From: Mugil cephalus | Taxonomy: Eukaryota > Chordata > Actinopteri > Mugiliformes > Mugilidae | Direction: 5' to 3' | DNA: 64,000 nt | Assembly (NCBI RefSeq): GCF_022458985.1 | Contig: NC_061774.1 | Coordinates: forward strand, 9,600,616-9,664,615 | In this document: positions 51,201 to 64,000 of the stretch, piece after piece | Layout of the letters: the number at the start of each line of letters is the position of its first letter | Position numbering within the stretch: the first letter of the stretch is position 1 | Position numbers and translations under genes: made by a program | The notes under the pieces: generated by a model | The model's input: only the letters and a program-made list of their open reading frames with translations | Databases searched by the model: none | What the model was told of the DNA's origin: nothing

Positions 51201-54200
51201 ACAACTATCAATAAACACGCCCAAACCTCAGTCCTTACCTCAAACTGAATCAGCCTGTCCTTCATTTAGGGTGAGAAAACACCGAAATGACGCCCTCATC
51301 TGTTTAAAAAGGGAACAGCTGGTCCTCTGTGGGTTTGGCCTTCCAGCTGTTTTGTCCCAGTAGGGCCTCAAGTACAGCTCTGGTCTCCAAGTCTGACTGC
51401 TCAGAGAATATGGCTTCAATAATGCTGAGGCCACACATCGGTATCTCCTGTTTACTCGTGTGTCTTATTGCCGATCTGCCGCTTGTATAACTTTATATTT
51501 CGTGTTTATGGACTCCTGTTGGCCCGAGAGCTGTATTTTAATTTAACTGCCAGAAATAAAAAGCAATGACTTCAGTCCTGACCTGAAAGCACAAGGTGCA
51601 TGTGAGAGAGAATCGGCCTCTGTTATCCTTGGAAACATTTTACAGATTTTATCAAAGGCTCTCTTTACGTTTTCAGTGAGCACAGGGAAGGGTGGGTGAG
51701 CGTGTCCAGAACCAGAGCCATGAATCATGACATATTTTTCTATACGGAGCCTAAACAAGCTGGATGTACGTATGAATGTATGCATGCATGGGTGTGCTGT
51801 CGTTGCCCTGAGGGTCAGTGCACACACGCCCTCTCGAGGTCAAAGGCGCAGATGTGGTTTCTGAAGAAAGACGTTTGTGTGTGAGACAGAGCAGGGGTCC
51901 ATATCCACGTCCCTCCCTCCGTCCCAAGGACAGAGGGGACCAGTGTGAGATGGAGCAAGGCGCTTTACCGTGGGATAAGTACAGGTTGGATATAGCAAGG
52001 GGTAGTTAAGTGGAAAAGACTAACAGATGCTGGGGCTAGTTTACTCAGGGGGAGGGAGCCTCACCACAGCTCGAGCACTGACACCCCAGCACACACACAC
52101 AGACACACATAGCGGGGCTGCATTCTCGGTGCCGCTTAGAAAAACAGTTTTACTGCGACGGCTTCAGAACACTTTGTATCTCTTTAAGCTATTTTAACAG
52201 CAGAAGCAGCTTGGATGCAAACTTGGCCCCTTTCAGTAAACACATGCGTGACTGATTTAGCTTTAGGAAATTAAAGAAAATTATTGAAGCAAAATTATGA
52301 ATTAAAAAAACAGTCTGTGTCGCAGTATCTGACAAGCAGGTCGTTTAGATTGGAGCTCAACAGAAGTTTGTTTGTGGAGCTCGAAGCTTTAAAAATTATA
52401 TTTACACAAGACTAATACTGACTCCAAATGAAATCCTTAGTAGCAGGTACAACATGGAAAGTAGTGTACACGAAATATGTGACATTTAATTGGAAATGTT
52501 CATTACACCGCTGCTAGGCAACTGTTGGTATTTAGGCTAACAGTTAGCAAGCTAACTGCTGGGTAACCGAATGTAGGAAATTTAAAGGAATAATGGAAAT
52601 GAGGAAAAATAAAATGATAAAAACTAAAAAGGAACCTTTACACAACTAAATTACAGTAAATTAAGTTGTCATTCAACAGTAGATTATTTCATTAAGCCTT
52701 TAACTTTTCTACATTAGGTTACTTGTTTTGCTAGCTTGCTAAACTGTTAGCGTCTGTGGATGAAAGACACAGACCTGCGTTGAGCCATTTTGTATACAGG
52801 AAGTTCTACAAGTCACAAAAACAGTCCGCATGAACTAATTTTTATCACTTTATGTTGTCAGAGGAATTTTATTATTATTATTATTTAATTAATATTATTG
52901 TTTTGTAGGAGCTAGCATTTAATTTCTGGTATCATCAAGTGTTTGTATAAATTAAGCTGGAAGTTCACACTTTGACTTAAATTTTGAATGCAGGAAATTT
53001 TCTTTATAATTATATATGTGTCTATATATCATATATAGTTTATTGGGGTATTGCCACTTCGACTTTTAATATAACTGTGTTCTTCCTCCACTGCTGGTCG
53101 TCAGATGTGCTTGTGTCTCTCACTGACGAGACATGAAAGTCGTGTCTAATGTAGTAAATCATGTTTGAGGCAATCCGTGTTGGCTTAATGACACGAGAGG
53201 AGGTAATGATGTGTCTAAGACATGATTATGACACATGCTGGACTTTTAATAGTGTGTTCTGGTATTTTAGTTTCACTTGCTCATCTTTTTTATGGGAATG
53301 AAAATGAACGCATGAATGAGTTTAGTACCATCTAAGAGGAGTGAGAGGAAAGAGCGTTTAGATTAAAAAAAAAAACAAGTTCAATTAATCTGAATTGATT
53401 CTACAAGCTGAGACCACTTAAGATAAATTAAAAAAAAAAGTTTGTATTAGTTTTTAGTTTTTATTATTTAGATGAAACTTTTAATCTGTCCTCCGCACAC
53501 TTTTAGAACAGCAGCTGCATAAAGTGTCGACCAGAATAATGTCTGAGGGATCCAGTTACACAATTTTATTGCCAGCCAATTCAAAATGAATATTTCCTGT
53601 GGCCATGGCATAACTGGTATATAAATTCATGAAAACCACTGGCTCGCTTAATACATCTATAACTGGAAGTTGTTGTGACAGCCTTGTATTTGTTGGACTG
53701 GACCGCTTCCTATTCAGCTAAAACTTTATTGTCAGTCGGGTTTTCTAAACACATACACACGCACGCACACACACGCACACACGCACACACACACACACAC
53801 GTCTCAATTTTAGCGGGGTCACAGAGAAAACATCTGCAGCAGATGTTTTTCTTATTTAGTCACAATAAAATCCGCGATGATGCCAAGGAATCATTTCTGT
53901 GTTATCACGCATCACCTCACCAGCCACACACACACACACACTATACACACACTGCACACTGCACACACACACACATGCTGCACACACACCCAGCCACTCT
54001 CTGTCTCCCTCTCACACACAAACCACTGGCATACCAGAGAGCCTATATTTAAAATGAGCCCTGGGGATGTTTTTTATTTTCAGCTTTTAGACGTTCTATC
54101 AAAAGTGGTCAATGTGGATACTTGGGTGTAGAGAGAGAGAGAGAGGCTGAGTCAATCGGCGAGGCTGATGTAAACATAGGTACGACAAAGGCTGACAACG

Positions 54201-55189
54201 TCACAGGATGTATTTACAGTAATGTAATAAATGCACTTTGAGCAAACGAGCACAAGAGTCCGATGATGGAATGTTTGAGCCCGACCCAAATAGTTACAAA
54301 TTTGCTAAGGCTGCAAAATACCACCTTTCAAACTTGTAGCCGTTCCAAACACAGCCCTATCATCCCACGTCTCATTTTCAAAGCCTCTCTTTTCTCCCTC
54401 TCTCCTCCCACCACAAATCCCAGAACCTCGAGCAACACAGGGAGAGAGAGGGAGACAGAGAGGATGAGGGGAGCATTTAAATCTGGCGTTCCGTGAGTGG
54501 TCGGGTCGGTGTCTGGAAATCTTTCACATCCTGTTTACGCCGGGCAGATTTGAGCCCGAGACCGCAGAGAGTTGGCAGGGCCTCAGCCTGGACACAGCTC
54601 CTCTCTCTTTCTCTCTCTCTCTTTTCTATCTGTTCCTTCGTCCCAAAGATCTGCGTCTGCAAACCTTTCCACGCCGCCCCCTCCCTATCGACACCTTCAA
54701 ACCTAAAGCAAACAGGCACACACATCTGACTGGCTGTGCTGCCCACGGCCGCAGGAACACGACGGAGGTGAAATCGAAAATCCTGATAAAAAGAATCCTT
54801 TTTCTGGAGCAGGAAAACCAAACGCGGCCAAATTACACAACAGCCCCTTTTTTAACTTTAATATACAGGTTTAATAGAGCAACATGATCGTATTTACAGT
54901 GTCCTATATCAAACGGAAAGTTCCAGAGGATAAAGAAAAAAACAGGGATCTGGGAAGTTTTCATGCCTGTAAGAAGGGGAGCAAGCAGCCCTGATGTTTG
55001 AATCAAGTGGCATAAAAAAATAACATCTTGAAAGTCTAAAAGGTAATCAGACAGCGAAGCTTAATGAGCAAAGGATCCATCTGTCCTCACGACTTTATTC
55101 TGCCATGAAAGAAACTGTTTGTAGTTTGGGTCCTGTAGTCCTTCTCCTCCTCTCTGCCTCCCTCACCTCTCCGCCTGCACCCGCTTCCT
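48278..55189. other. Convergent kcnk4/tgfb 3' region
   Basis: About 6.9 kb without a recognised gene. It holds the presumed 3' UTRs, a poly-A run (about 49316-49332), TTA-rich stretches, (CA)n tracts (about 53752-53801 and 53927-53990), a GA run (about 54130-54147), and a CTCF-like match at 49828-49841 (12 of 14 positions). AATAAA (+) at 49040-49045 may serve kcnk4. TTTATT at 55094-55099 is a possible signal for the minus-strand TGF-beta gene. Confidence 0.5.
53752..53801 (+). repeat. (CA)n microsatellite, imperfect
   Basis: CA repeats interrupted by CG steps. A second CA-rich array follows at about 53927-53990. Confidence 0.85.
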
Positions 55190-58100
55190 TCAGCGACACT
55201 TGCAGGATTTGACGACCATGTTGGAGAGCTGCTCAACGCGCGGCGTGCGGCCTATGAAGTACATGATGGTGAGGGGCTCCAGGTCCTGGGGGACGCAGCA
55301 TGGTGACGCCGAGGCCTCCGGGTTCAGCTTGTTGTAGAGGGGCAGGATCTGAGCCAGGGCCAGAAAGAAGCAGACGTTTAAGAACCTGATAATAAACTTT
55401 ATCTAAAACAGTTTTTGTGGAAGTGGAGCTGTTTTTCTGGCACAACGTCATCTATTTCCAAGGTGCAAGGACAAAAGAGAGTAATAATAAAAGTGCAGAA
55501 ACACTTGTACTATACACAACAAAGTTAAGTCTGCTATGTTTTTGTTGGTGGACTTTATCTGGCTAATCAAGAAACATGTGGTAAACTGCATTTTAACGTC
55601 AGGAACAACCCCTCATATACACCCACACACATGCACACCATCGTAGCGCCACCTAAAAAAGGAGGAGACGTATGGTCATTTCTTTTCAGACTGTAGCCGG
55701 CCAGCAAAGAGGGGGCAATGTTCAACAAAGGACCAGGGCAACAACAAGAAGCAGAAGATACTATTTAAAACTTTTAACTGGAAAGTCCTCGTTCATACCG
55801 CGTGGAAATACTATTTAAAAAGAGAAAATACCAAATCATTATCCTATTTCTCCTGATAAAACTGACATTTCCGCCTCTTTTTCTGGGCTTTAGCAGATTT
55901 CACAGGAGGAATAATGTTCACGTTGCCAGATATGCGTTATGTAATAGTTTGATGTTGTGGTAAATAGGGTTTCCCACAGAGTTATTAGGAGTTACATAAG
56001 AAATTTAATGCCACGTCTGCGCTATAAATATGAAGCTAAAACCAGCTGCCTATTAGCTTAGCTTAGCATAAAGACTGGAAACACGCGCTAACAGGCTCTG
56101 GTCAAAGATAACAAGAGCTGCTCACTGATTGGTTAATCACCAAACTGTCAACTTTATTTATTTTATTTTTTTATTATTAAGCAGTGGCTTCACATGCACT
56201 TAAAAGTGCAGGGAGTATCCAAGATTTTCTTATCCAAGAAATCAGCATAATGTTTATTTCTTTTGCAATTCCACCCACACAGTCTGAAGTACCTAAAATG
56301 AAAATTGTCATAAATATTTAGTTTTTTGTGGGTTTCAGATGAACTTGTTTGAGTTGATCAATTACTGTAAAATTAAGTTTAAGCATTGGCACGACATCCC
56401 ATTCCTCCCGTCTGTCACGACGTCTCCTCCGTCCAATACGTGAGCAACAAACGCCGCCAAACTCTGAAGTCACATTTTGACGGCAGCAAGTGTCTCATTG
56501 TCTCAATTTCGGTCAAATAAAAATGAAAGTCTTGCACATCTTTATTAGAGCGGCGGGTGTGGGAGTGGTTGAAGTTCAGGCCAAGCCATAAGAGAGTGTG
56601 TGAGACAAACACCAGCGTGTTGCATGAGTCTATATGTTCATTTACAGACTTCTTGTGAGGTGACAGCGCATTTATGACACTGGGGTTAACCAGTCTCAGC
56701 TAACCGTGGTGTTTAGCCGCCACAAACAATACACTTTATGCTCATTTAAGGGAAAGTGTCAACCGAGCTTCAGACCTTCAGCGCATATGAGACAGGCTGA
56801 AAGTTGATTGGAAACCAGAGAGTCTTACCAGAAAGGCAGAGGAGCTCCTTGGAGTTTTCTGACAATCACAGATGTTTTCTGTTTAATTTGGCGGTGTCTC
56901 TGCACTGGGAAGTCTGTCACTGTTTCCAGTAAAATTATTCAGCACAAAAGGTCATGAATCTCCAGATTGGACCAAAATACAATTTGGAAAAAAAAAGAAC
57001 GCATTAGTTTTAGGCCGATTTCACTTGAGAAGGCAGAAGTTATTAATCTGAGTTGTGCTCAGAGGAGATGTCAAAAGGTACAAAGACATCAGCTAATCTG
57101 AACAAAGAATTCTGTCAGAGTATTTTTTGATACTAGCGTCAGCGCGCTGGTAACTAGACCAAAACAAGACGTTTGAAACATTATCTTTAAACCCTAAATT
57201 TCTTTTGTCCATGGAACTTTCTGATTAAACGGTTATTTAATCACTCGATGGACGGCCTTCACTGTTCAGTATTCGGGCTCAGCAGCCAGTTCTGGTGATG
57301 TGTCATCTTACAGAAATAGATGACCCCTCAAACTCACCATGTTGTAGTGGTTGTTGGCACTCCAGAGGTACGGGCAGTTGCCCGCACAGAAGTTGGCTTT
57401 GTAACCTTTTGGCTCATGGATCCACTTCCAGTTGAGGTCACGTCTGAAGTCGATGTAGAGCGAGCGCAGACAGCAGCCCTGGTCTGAACCGCTGAGACAA
57501 ACAGAGGACAGACATATGCCATGTGCATTTGAGATCCCATCCTGCCCTTAATGGTCAACGCTGGGTCACGGGAACATTAACACGGGTCACCACAGAACAA
57601 CCAGCCATCACAAGCTAATGAGTATGCGAGTCTCCCTGAGTTTTCCCATGCAGCGTGAGGCAGTCTAAATAAGACGCTGCACGCCTGTTGGCCTGCAGTC
57701 TAAACACAGGGTCACTACTGTTAGTTTTGCCACACAATAGTCGCAAAGTGGGTCAAGAGGGGAAAAAAATGAATTCCTGTGCCCACCACAACTAGATTTC
57801 AGAATTATGAAACAGTAAATCCTGTCGGTGCTGTCAGTCAGTTGCACACGGGTGGACGGCTGGTGACATACCGGGAGCAGGTTGTGGCGTCCGTGGCGGC
57901 CGCCCTCTTCTTGCGGTTCTTCTTGGCCGGGTTGTCCACTCTGTCGCTGGGCAGCAGCGTGAGGATGAGGTGCGGCGTCTTGGTGCTGAAGTCGGCCTGA
58001 CCTTTAACCTGACCGGGCTTCCTCATCTGACGAAGCTGCTCGTCATCCAAACCTGCAGGAAACAGTAAACAAGACAAACTCCGTGACATGAGCTCTGTTT

Positions 58101-61100
58101 ATGTTTTACCCTTTCATTGTGAAACACATGTTAGTTTCCCTCTTCAGACTCGTAAAAAATGATTCACATGAAAAGTCCGCCACGGGAATCGCTCACGACA
58201 ACCGCATTTGTGCAATCTCGGCTCGGTTTTGAAGCTGCGCGGGCCAAAATCGACAGCTGCTCAACTAATACCTTTAATTTTCGACTGTTTGCGCAATCGA
58301 AGTGTTGAAAAAAAAAATCTTGACAAAATGCAGTAGTTCATAAACAGTAATAACCATAAAGCCTGTTCACGCGTATTATGGCGTAATTATGGCCATAAAG
58401 GCTGTGAGTTTTACCTCACAGGACAGTAGAGCTAGTTCTGATCCAAGGGTTTTGAAAGAACAAATATGGCAGAAATAATATCTGATACAGATGTTTCCCA
58501 GACCAGGATTGATAGCCTCGCTGTCTGAATTCATGTTTTTTTTTTTTTTTTTGGCTCTCTCTGAGCAACAGGAGCACAAGAGCTCAAAACAAGCCCCTAC
58601 TTGTCGCACATTAGTATCTGAAGTTAAAGTTTTCTCTTGAAAGTGTGAAGAAAAAAAAAAAACTTGGCCGAGCTGAGACTGGATTGTGAGGAAAGTGCCA
58701 TAATTTTGGGGGCCTAGATGAAGCAGCGCAGACAGTCTGGTATTCAGCAGTGTCACAGTTCCTCCATTAATCCTGTACAACGGTGTGAAAGTGATTAATG
58801 AACCACTTTGGAGGCGCCGTGCAGAAGACTCTCCACTTTTAACGCTGACGTTTCGTGACCTGCGGGATCCTTTCTGTGCCAATAAATCTTACAATCTGTT
58901 AAATCTACATTTTTCACCTTTATAGCCACAGGGGGAAAGAAACGACTCTGCTGTTTAAATCGGTCAAATCTCTGAAACACTGGTTGTCATGTTTATTTAT
59001 TTTAAAAAGCCAGCATCTACATTAAGTGGCCGCAGCCCCTACAAAAGTCTAAAACCAGCATAATCGGGCCTCACAGAATTTCATAATTTATGTCTTTCCC
59101 TAAATGTCTTAAACGTAAAACAGTTTCTCTGGAAGAAGGACACAGGAGTTGATTGTTGTGTGTTTTACACAAACTTGGCTATACGGAGAAAACAACAACT
59201 GCAACAAACCAGCAAACAGGGCCTCCAGCTCCTCACTCTTGTTGGGAACAATGTTGTTGGTGGACGGGACAAAGGTGCAGCAGGGACAGTGGACGCCCAA
59301 CTTCAAACCAAGATTGTTCTCTGGAACAGGAAGCAGAACATGTTGGGATGAACTACCCAAACACTGTGGTGTGGAAGGAAAACGGACTCGCCGGTGCAGA
59401 AACTGACCTGGATCCGACACCCAGTCTTTTATGGTTTCAGTGACCTCCACGGAGATCCAGGCTCCCTTGGCCCTCGGCTGGACGGTGCGGGAGTCGATAT
59501 AACGTTGCGTGGAGGTGCTTTCTTCCTCCGGCCGGAGCAACTGACAACAACAGAAGCAGGACAACGATGCGAAGATGTATGTTTACTTTTTCACCCATAA
59601 AGATGAGGCATGAATAATAGACGATAATCTGTCAGAACGCTTGGAAATTATGATGTATCCTGCAGCTAGTACAGTATTTCTCTAAGGTTTAAAGAATCGG
59701 CCACGTGCCAACGTATAAATGGCTCCGGGTGAAGCTTCAGTGTCGTAATGGTTTCGCTGGCATGAACCCAAAAAGCTGGGGAACTCTTCTAAAGTGATTT
59801 TTGAAAGATTAGTTTTAGTATCCGTGTAGTTCAGCCACGGTTCTGCCGCTTCAGTCGAAGCGATAAACTGTGAAATGTGCCGTCTCTCTGGAGGTTACCT
59901 GATAAATCTCCACTCTCTGCTCCGAGGCCCGGGCCTGCGGGTTGGGAGCTCTGAAGATCCTGAACTCAGCCTTGACCAGGGTGCTGTTGGTCAGGTCGAC
60001 TCCGCTGACGTCGAAGTGGACGACTCTGTAATGGGGGTCGGGCGTGACGGGCTGCAACGCATCTGGATGGAAGAAAACAAAGGATGACTAACGCTCCAAC
60101 GACATCCAGCGGCTTCAGACAATGTCGTATTTATACTGTTGGTTAGAACAGCGCTGTGGGACTGATGCATTGTCTCGGACATAATTACTGCTGATGAGCG
60201 TCTTGAAACTAAATTATAGGCTGGTGCAAAGTGACTAAATGTGTCGGGTCTTACGTTTGATATATTCTCGCGTTCGTGGGTTTTACTGGATAAAACTTCT
60301 CCTACCGCCCAGACAGATGTATAATTATGCACCATGTAGTATCCAGCGTCATTACTCTTAAAAGATCCATCAACACCAGGTTTTGTCTCTTGACATGACA
60401 GCTGCCAACCACAGCTGGAAGTCTGACGCTATAAAGCTGCTATGAAGGACTCTGAGAAGTGAGAGCTTCGGCCAGGTGCAGATCTACTGTAGTTTCTATA
60501 GTTTTATGGACAGTTTTTCCATCGAGAACATTATTCCTGGATCAAATTACTAGTGTTCTAGTTAGGGGAGAAGAAGGGAAGAATAGGCCTTCCCTGTTGG
60601 TGAAGATTTTCCACTTCTCAGAGTAATATTGTGGTTTCAATCTGTTTATAGCATCTGAAGTGGTCTCAATGTAAGTTCCCATACTGAATAATAATAATTA
60701 AAAAAAACCTGCAAAGTTTTACTATTATTATAATCTAGGTGTATGTAGCTATAAACGTGTATGAATGTATATTTCAGCAGCTGAAGCTCCTCTAGTGGAC
60801 ACTCATCACTGGATGTTGGTGTTAATTATAATACAATAGATCACAGATATAATTCTGACAAACTATCACAACCTATGACAAAAAAAACAACAACCATGTA
60901 TTTGAAAATTATAATTATAAATTGTGAATGTAAAATTACACTCATGTGCCAGTTCATAATGCATTCTTATGTAACAGTCCTCTATTAAAGCTTAGCTTCA
61001 TGGTATTTAATATTTGTTTGGACCTGTTGATTTAACTGTGCGTGTTTTTATTTTGGAGACTGTGTTGTCATGCTATTAAAGTTGTGTTGCATGACACGAG

Positions 61101-61800
61101 TTTCATTTTGACGACCCCATTCAAGTCGTGGTCTAGGCTAAATAACAGAAACACTTTTGTGTTTGGTTCGATTCAACACCGCCACACACTGCATCCTCCT
61201 AAAAGATCGTACAGTTGATTTCCCACATTTCTTACAATGTTTCAACACAGACTGAATATTATAACATTCATGATGGGGGATGTGGTGCAGAACTCTTAAT
61301 TGTGTTCTAATAACAGTTTTCACTGGTGTACCTAAAGTTTGGACAAGTGAGAGAATAACTCAAAGCTCAAGTTGTAGTTTTTGACGTATTGTTTTTAAAT
61401 GAATAACCACAATGTAATTGTTGCTGCTTGCAATCATTTTCTAACTGCATATAATAAATGCTTATTACAAGGAGTAGAGTTAGAACCAGTGGACAGGTAA
61501 GTGCAGCCCCATGTATTATTGTATAGATAACCATTAGGTGGGATGTTCACATGTTTCCAGCACAGTGTGAAAAGTAGGAAAGTAGGAGAGTCAGCGGTCA
61601 AGACTCTACAATCTAGCAAATTACACAGGAGGAAGAATACGAAGTTAAAGCAGGCTATGGAAAACTGAAAGCTGCTGATGCTTTCTTTTTCGTTATTAAC
61701 TGATTACTTTAACTCTCTATGTGTAAAAGAAAACATAGGAACTGTAGAGTTGTGCTCACAGGTGTTTTAAGGATGCAATTAAGGCCAGAAACCGAGTCTC

Positions 61801-61836
<36 letters not shown>

Positions 61837-62556
61837 GTCAGACTCTTTAACATCAGCATTTCTTAGCACTGCTGCTGAGCTTCTTTTCTTGGACACACAA
61901 GGAGCATAATACATCTGAATATACCAACTCACCCCTTTCATTACCTCAAGTTATTATTTATTTCTTTAATCATGATATTCAGCCTACTTAGCAGCTCGAC
62001 CCCCAATTTACACTAGTTTTGGTTAGCTAAACCAGGTGCAACATACAAATATTTTTTGTACTGTAACACATAAAATTTTTTATACATATAATTTTATTTC
62101 TTATCTTATTATTTGGCTGAATTGGTCCAGGACCTTCCCTTCCCAAGTGTCCCCTGAGGATCCACACACTGGGACCCCGCCATGCATGGACTCACTGGTG
62201 TGGGTGCGGGGGGGCAGCATGTCAATCCTCTGCACCTCTTTGGCGTAGTAATCCTCCTCGCTGCTTTCGCGCTCGCACGCGGACTCGGCCAGACGCGCGC
62301 GCTCCTTCATCAGCTCCCGCGTGCTGTTGTAAAGGAGCATGACCTCCGGGGGCACCGAGCCGGACGACGTTTCCTCGTCGTCGTCGTCCGGCGGGCTGCG
62401 GATGCGGAGCTTGCTGAGAATCTGGCCGCGGACCGCCTCGATGCGCCGGGACTTCTGCGCGTCCAGGTTGATGGACTGACACGTGTTGAAGCCCTCCACC
62501 AGAAACACACCGGAGAACCGGAGCAGCAGCAGCAGCGCGAGGCGGGGGGGCCACAT
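55190..62556 (-). CDS. tgfb5: TGF-beta2-like ligand, fish-specific isoform (7 coding exons)
   Basis: Exons (minus): 62556-62196, 60062-59899, 59540-59408, 59320-59210, 58052-57872, 57491-57338, 55348-55190. Phases agree; 420 residues. A signal peptide starts [12 protein letters not shown]. The latency peptide resembles TGFB2: [54 protein letters not shown]. No RGD is present. Furin site RKKR (303-306) releases a 114-residue mature chain with nine cysteines: [23 protein letters not shown], then [16 protein letters not shown], ending VKSCKCR. Other TGF-betas have 112; two extra residues precede the first cysteine. It would be a secreted dimer signalling through TGF-beta receptors and SMADs. The start is chosen at the signal peptide; an in-frame ATG 19 codons upstream is less likely. 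The sequence and linkage fit the fourth vertebrate TGF-beta that fish literature calls TGF-beta5 or TGF-beta6; the symbol is tentative. Intron 1 (60063-62195) contains a (TTA)n run. Confidence 0.95.
61803..61838 (+). repeat. (TTA)n microsatellite
   Basis: About 12 TTA units inside the first intron of the TGF-beta gene. Confidence 0.95.
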
Positions 62557-64000
62557 TGTCCGGTGAGGAGGGACGGAGAAATCCAGCCGACACAAAGTCA
62601 CCACAGAGTTCACTATTAACTAAAGCTGCGTCTCCAAAACAAGCGCCGAAAAAATACGTGCGTAAAAGCGTCCTAATTCAAAACCCTAATCTGCGGTTTT
62701 ATTTTTTTGTTGTAATTATTATTATTTTTAGGTCAAACCTCTATGATGAGGAAGAAGAAACCCACATCTGTTGACTTCTCGCCTCCACTATAGTGGAATT
62801 ATTACATTTTCATACATTATCGTCCGTTTTAACGCCAGACACACGGCGACGCATTGTCATTTACGCTTTAGACGTTACATTTAAATGACTAAATCTAAAA
62901 AATAAAAATAAAAAAACTATTGAAATTTATGTGAGTACAAGAAAAATACTTCTACATTATATATGCTACTACTCAACTACTAAACTCTTCTTCAAAAGCC
63001 CTCGAGTTAAGTGACTGGAAATTTGATGCGCACAGATCTCGGGTCTCTCGTGATATTCAACGACAGTCTGACCAAGTGTAGGTTAAAGCTTAATCCGTCT
63101 CTGATTCCCGTCGTCCATCTTCAGATAACATCTCTCAGGAGAAAAGAGTCATCGCAGGAGCTCAGCCCATGTCGCAAATCCTCCAAACTAAAACCTGAGC
63201 GGCGCACTTCATCCGAGACAGCACGGCTCCCATGATTTCACCTCCGAGGGACCCATCTGTGGAGCAAAAAACTGGCCCATATCCGCTTCCAGAAAATCTT
63301 GTTACAGCTCAAAAAAAGACAAATGAGGTCCTCCCATTCCCAGTTATAAGTAAACAGAAAGCAGGCTGCACTGAAACGTAGGGGGAAAAAAATGATTTAT
63401 GTTGGAAAAACCATGGTGGGCCTGGTATAGTCCCCCTCATATAAACATCAAAACACGGAAAAAAGAAAAAAAAAAGTCAGGCAACGTAAAACGGCATGAC
63501 GCAGGTAATATATGAAAGAAGTCCTTGTGCTGTGGATTTTCACGAAGAAGAAACTTTACAGATCCCTGGTCTAACGGAGCTCCAGCCTGGCGTGTGCTGG
63601 GCCGAGAGCTCTGCAGCAAACACGGAGACCTGCTGCATGATGCGCCTCCATTATTCTGCAGATCCTCTGAGAGAAGCGCTCCAGACCAGACAGAGAGAGA
63701 GAGTCTGGGTGGGAGGGAGGTAGGGAGGGAGGAGGTGGAGATGTGGTGGTGCTGGGGCGGGATGCCACCAGAGTGAAGGGAGTGTGTGATTATGTAGGCA
63801 AAAACCATCTTCCTCTCACCAGAAGAGTCACACACACAAACAGCTGCGCATTTTGCAATTATTTTCTCCACAAAAATGCCCTAACCGCCCACTCTCTGCA
63901 GGTAAACATCCCCCCAGGGGCCCCGGCAGGCTCAAATGAGCACTTTGGAGTTTGGGAGTTAGTTTGCCACTTAAAGGGAGTTATGTGCCCTATTGTTACA
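62557..64000 (-). promoter_or_regulatory. Upstream/5' UTR region of the TGF-beta gene
   Basis: Sequence 5' of the start codon on the minus strand. No TATA box or defined start site can be fixed. The human TGFB2 transcript has a long 5' UTR, so part of this may be transcribed. A GA/TC-rich stretch lies at about 63693-63745 and a poly-A-rich patch near 63460. Frames across it have no recognisable relatives. Confidence 0.35.

Noticed and set aside
62182-62619. 145-codon plus-strand frame at the TGF-beta first exon
   Set aside because: Antisense shadow of the GC-rich signal-peptide and latency-peptide exon.

Overview
The window is nuclear DNA of a ray-finned fish, most likely a percomorph-type teleost. 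It has vertebrate multi-exon genes with GT-AG introns, decayed Tc1/mariner and other fish repeats, and many CA/TG microsatellites. Each gene was assembled exon by exon from splice sites, reading phase and similarity to vertebrate proteins I know. No database search was run.

Layout. 1-6.6 kb holds no recognisable gene; it carries a diverged interspersed repeat and a dead Tc1-like transposon (4321-5858). stx5 (+, coding 7359-11834, 300 aa) encodes the ER/Golgi Q-SNARE syntaxin-5. It converges on an rd3 homologue (-, 15553-14180, 226 aa). A 3.5 kb spacer with two mobile-element remnants separates rd3 from a divergently transcribed cenpf homologue (+, coding 22069-35825 in 16 coding exons, 1608 aa). 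After a 7.7 kb spacer comes a TRAAK-type two-pore potassium channel, kcnk4 (+, 43573-48277, 654 aa). The last gene is a TGF-beta2-like ligand (-, 62556-55190, 7 coding exons, 420 aa), convergent with kcnk4.

The genes do not form one pathway (secretory SNARE, photoreceptor cyclase regulator, mitotic coiled-coil protein, K2P channel, secreted growth factor). The linkage is evolutionarily informative. In human, STX5 and KCNK4 lie on 11q12-q13, while RD3, CENPF, KCNK2 and TGFB2 lie on 1q32-q41, and TGFB3, KCNK10 and RD3L lie on 14q. The locus therefore looks like one member of an ancient duplicated block that still has the TGF-beta, CENP-F-like and RD3-like genes missing from human 11q.

The strongest leads are the half-length CENP-F without a C-terminal CaaX box, the TGF-beta with two extra residues before its first mature cysteine, and the long-tailed TRAAK channel.
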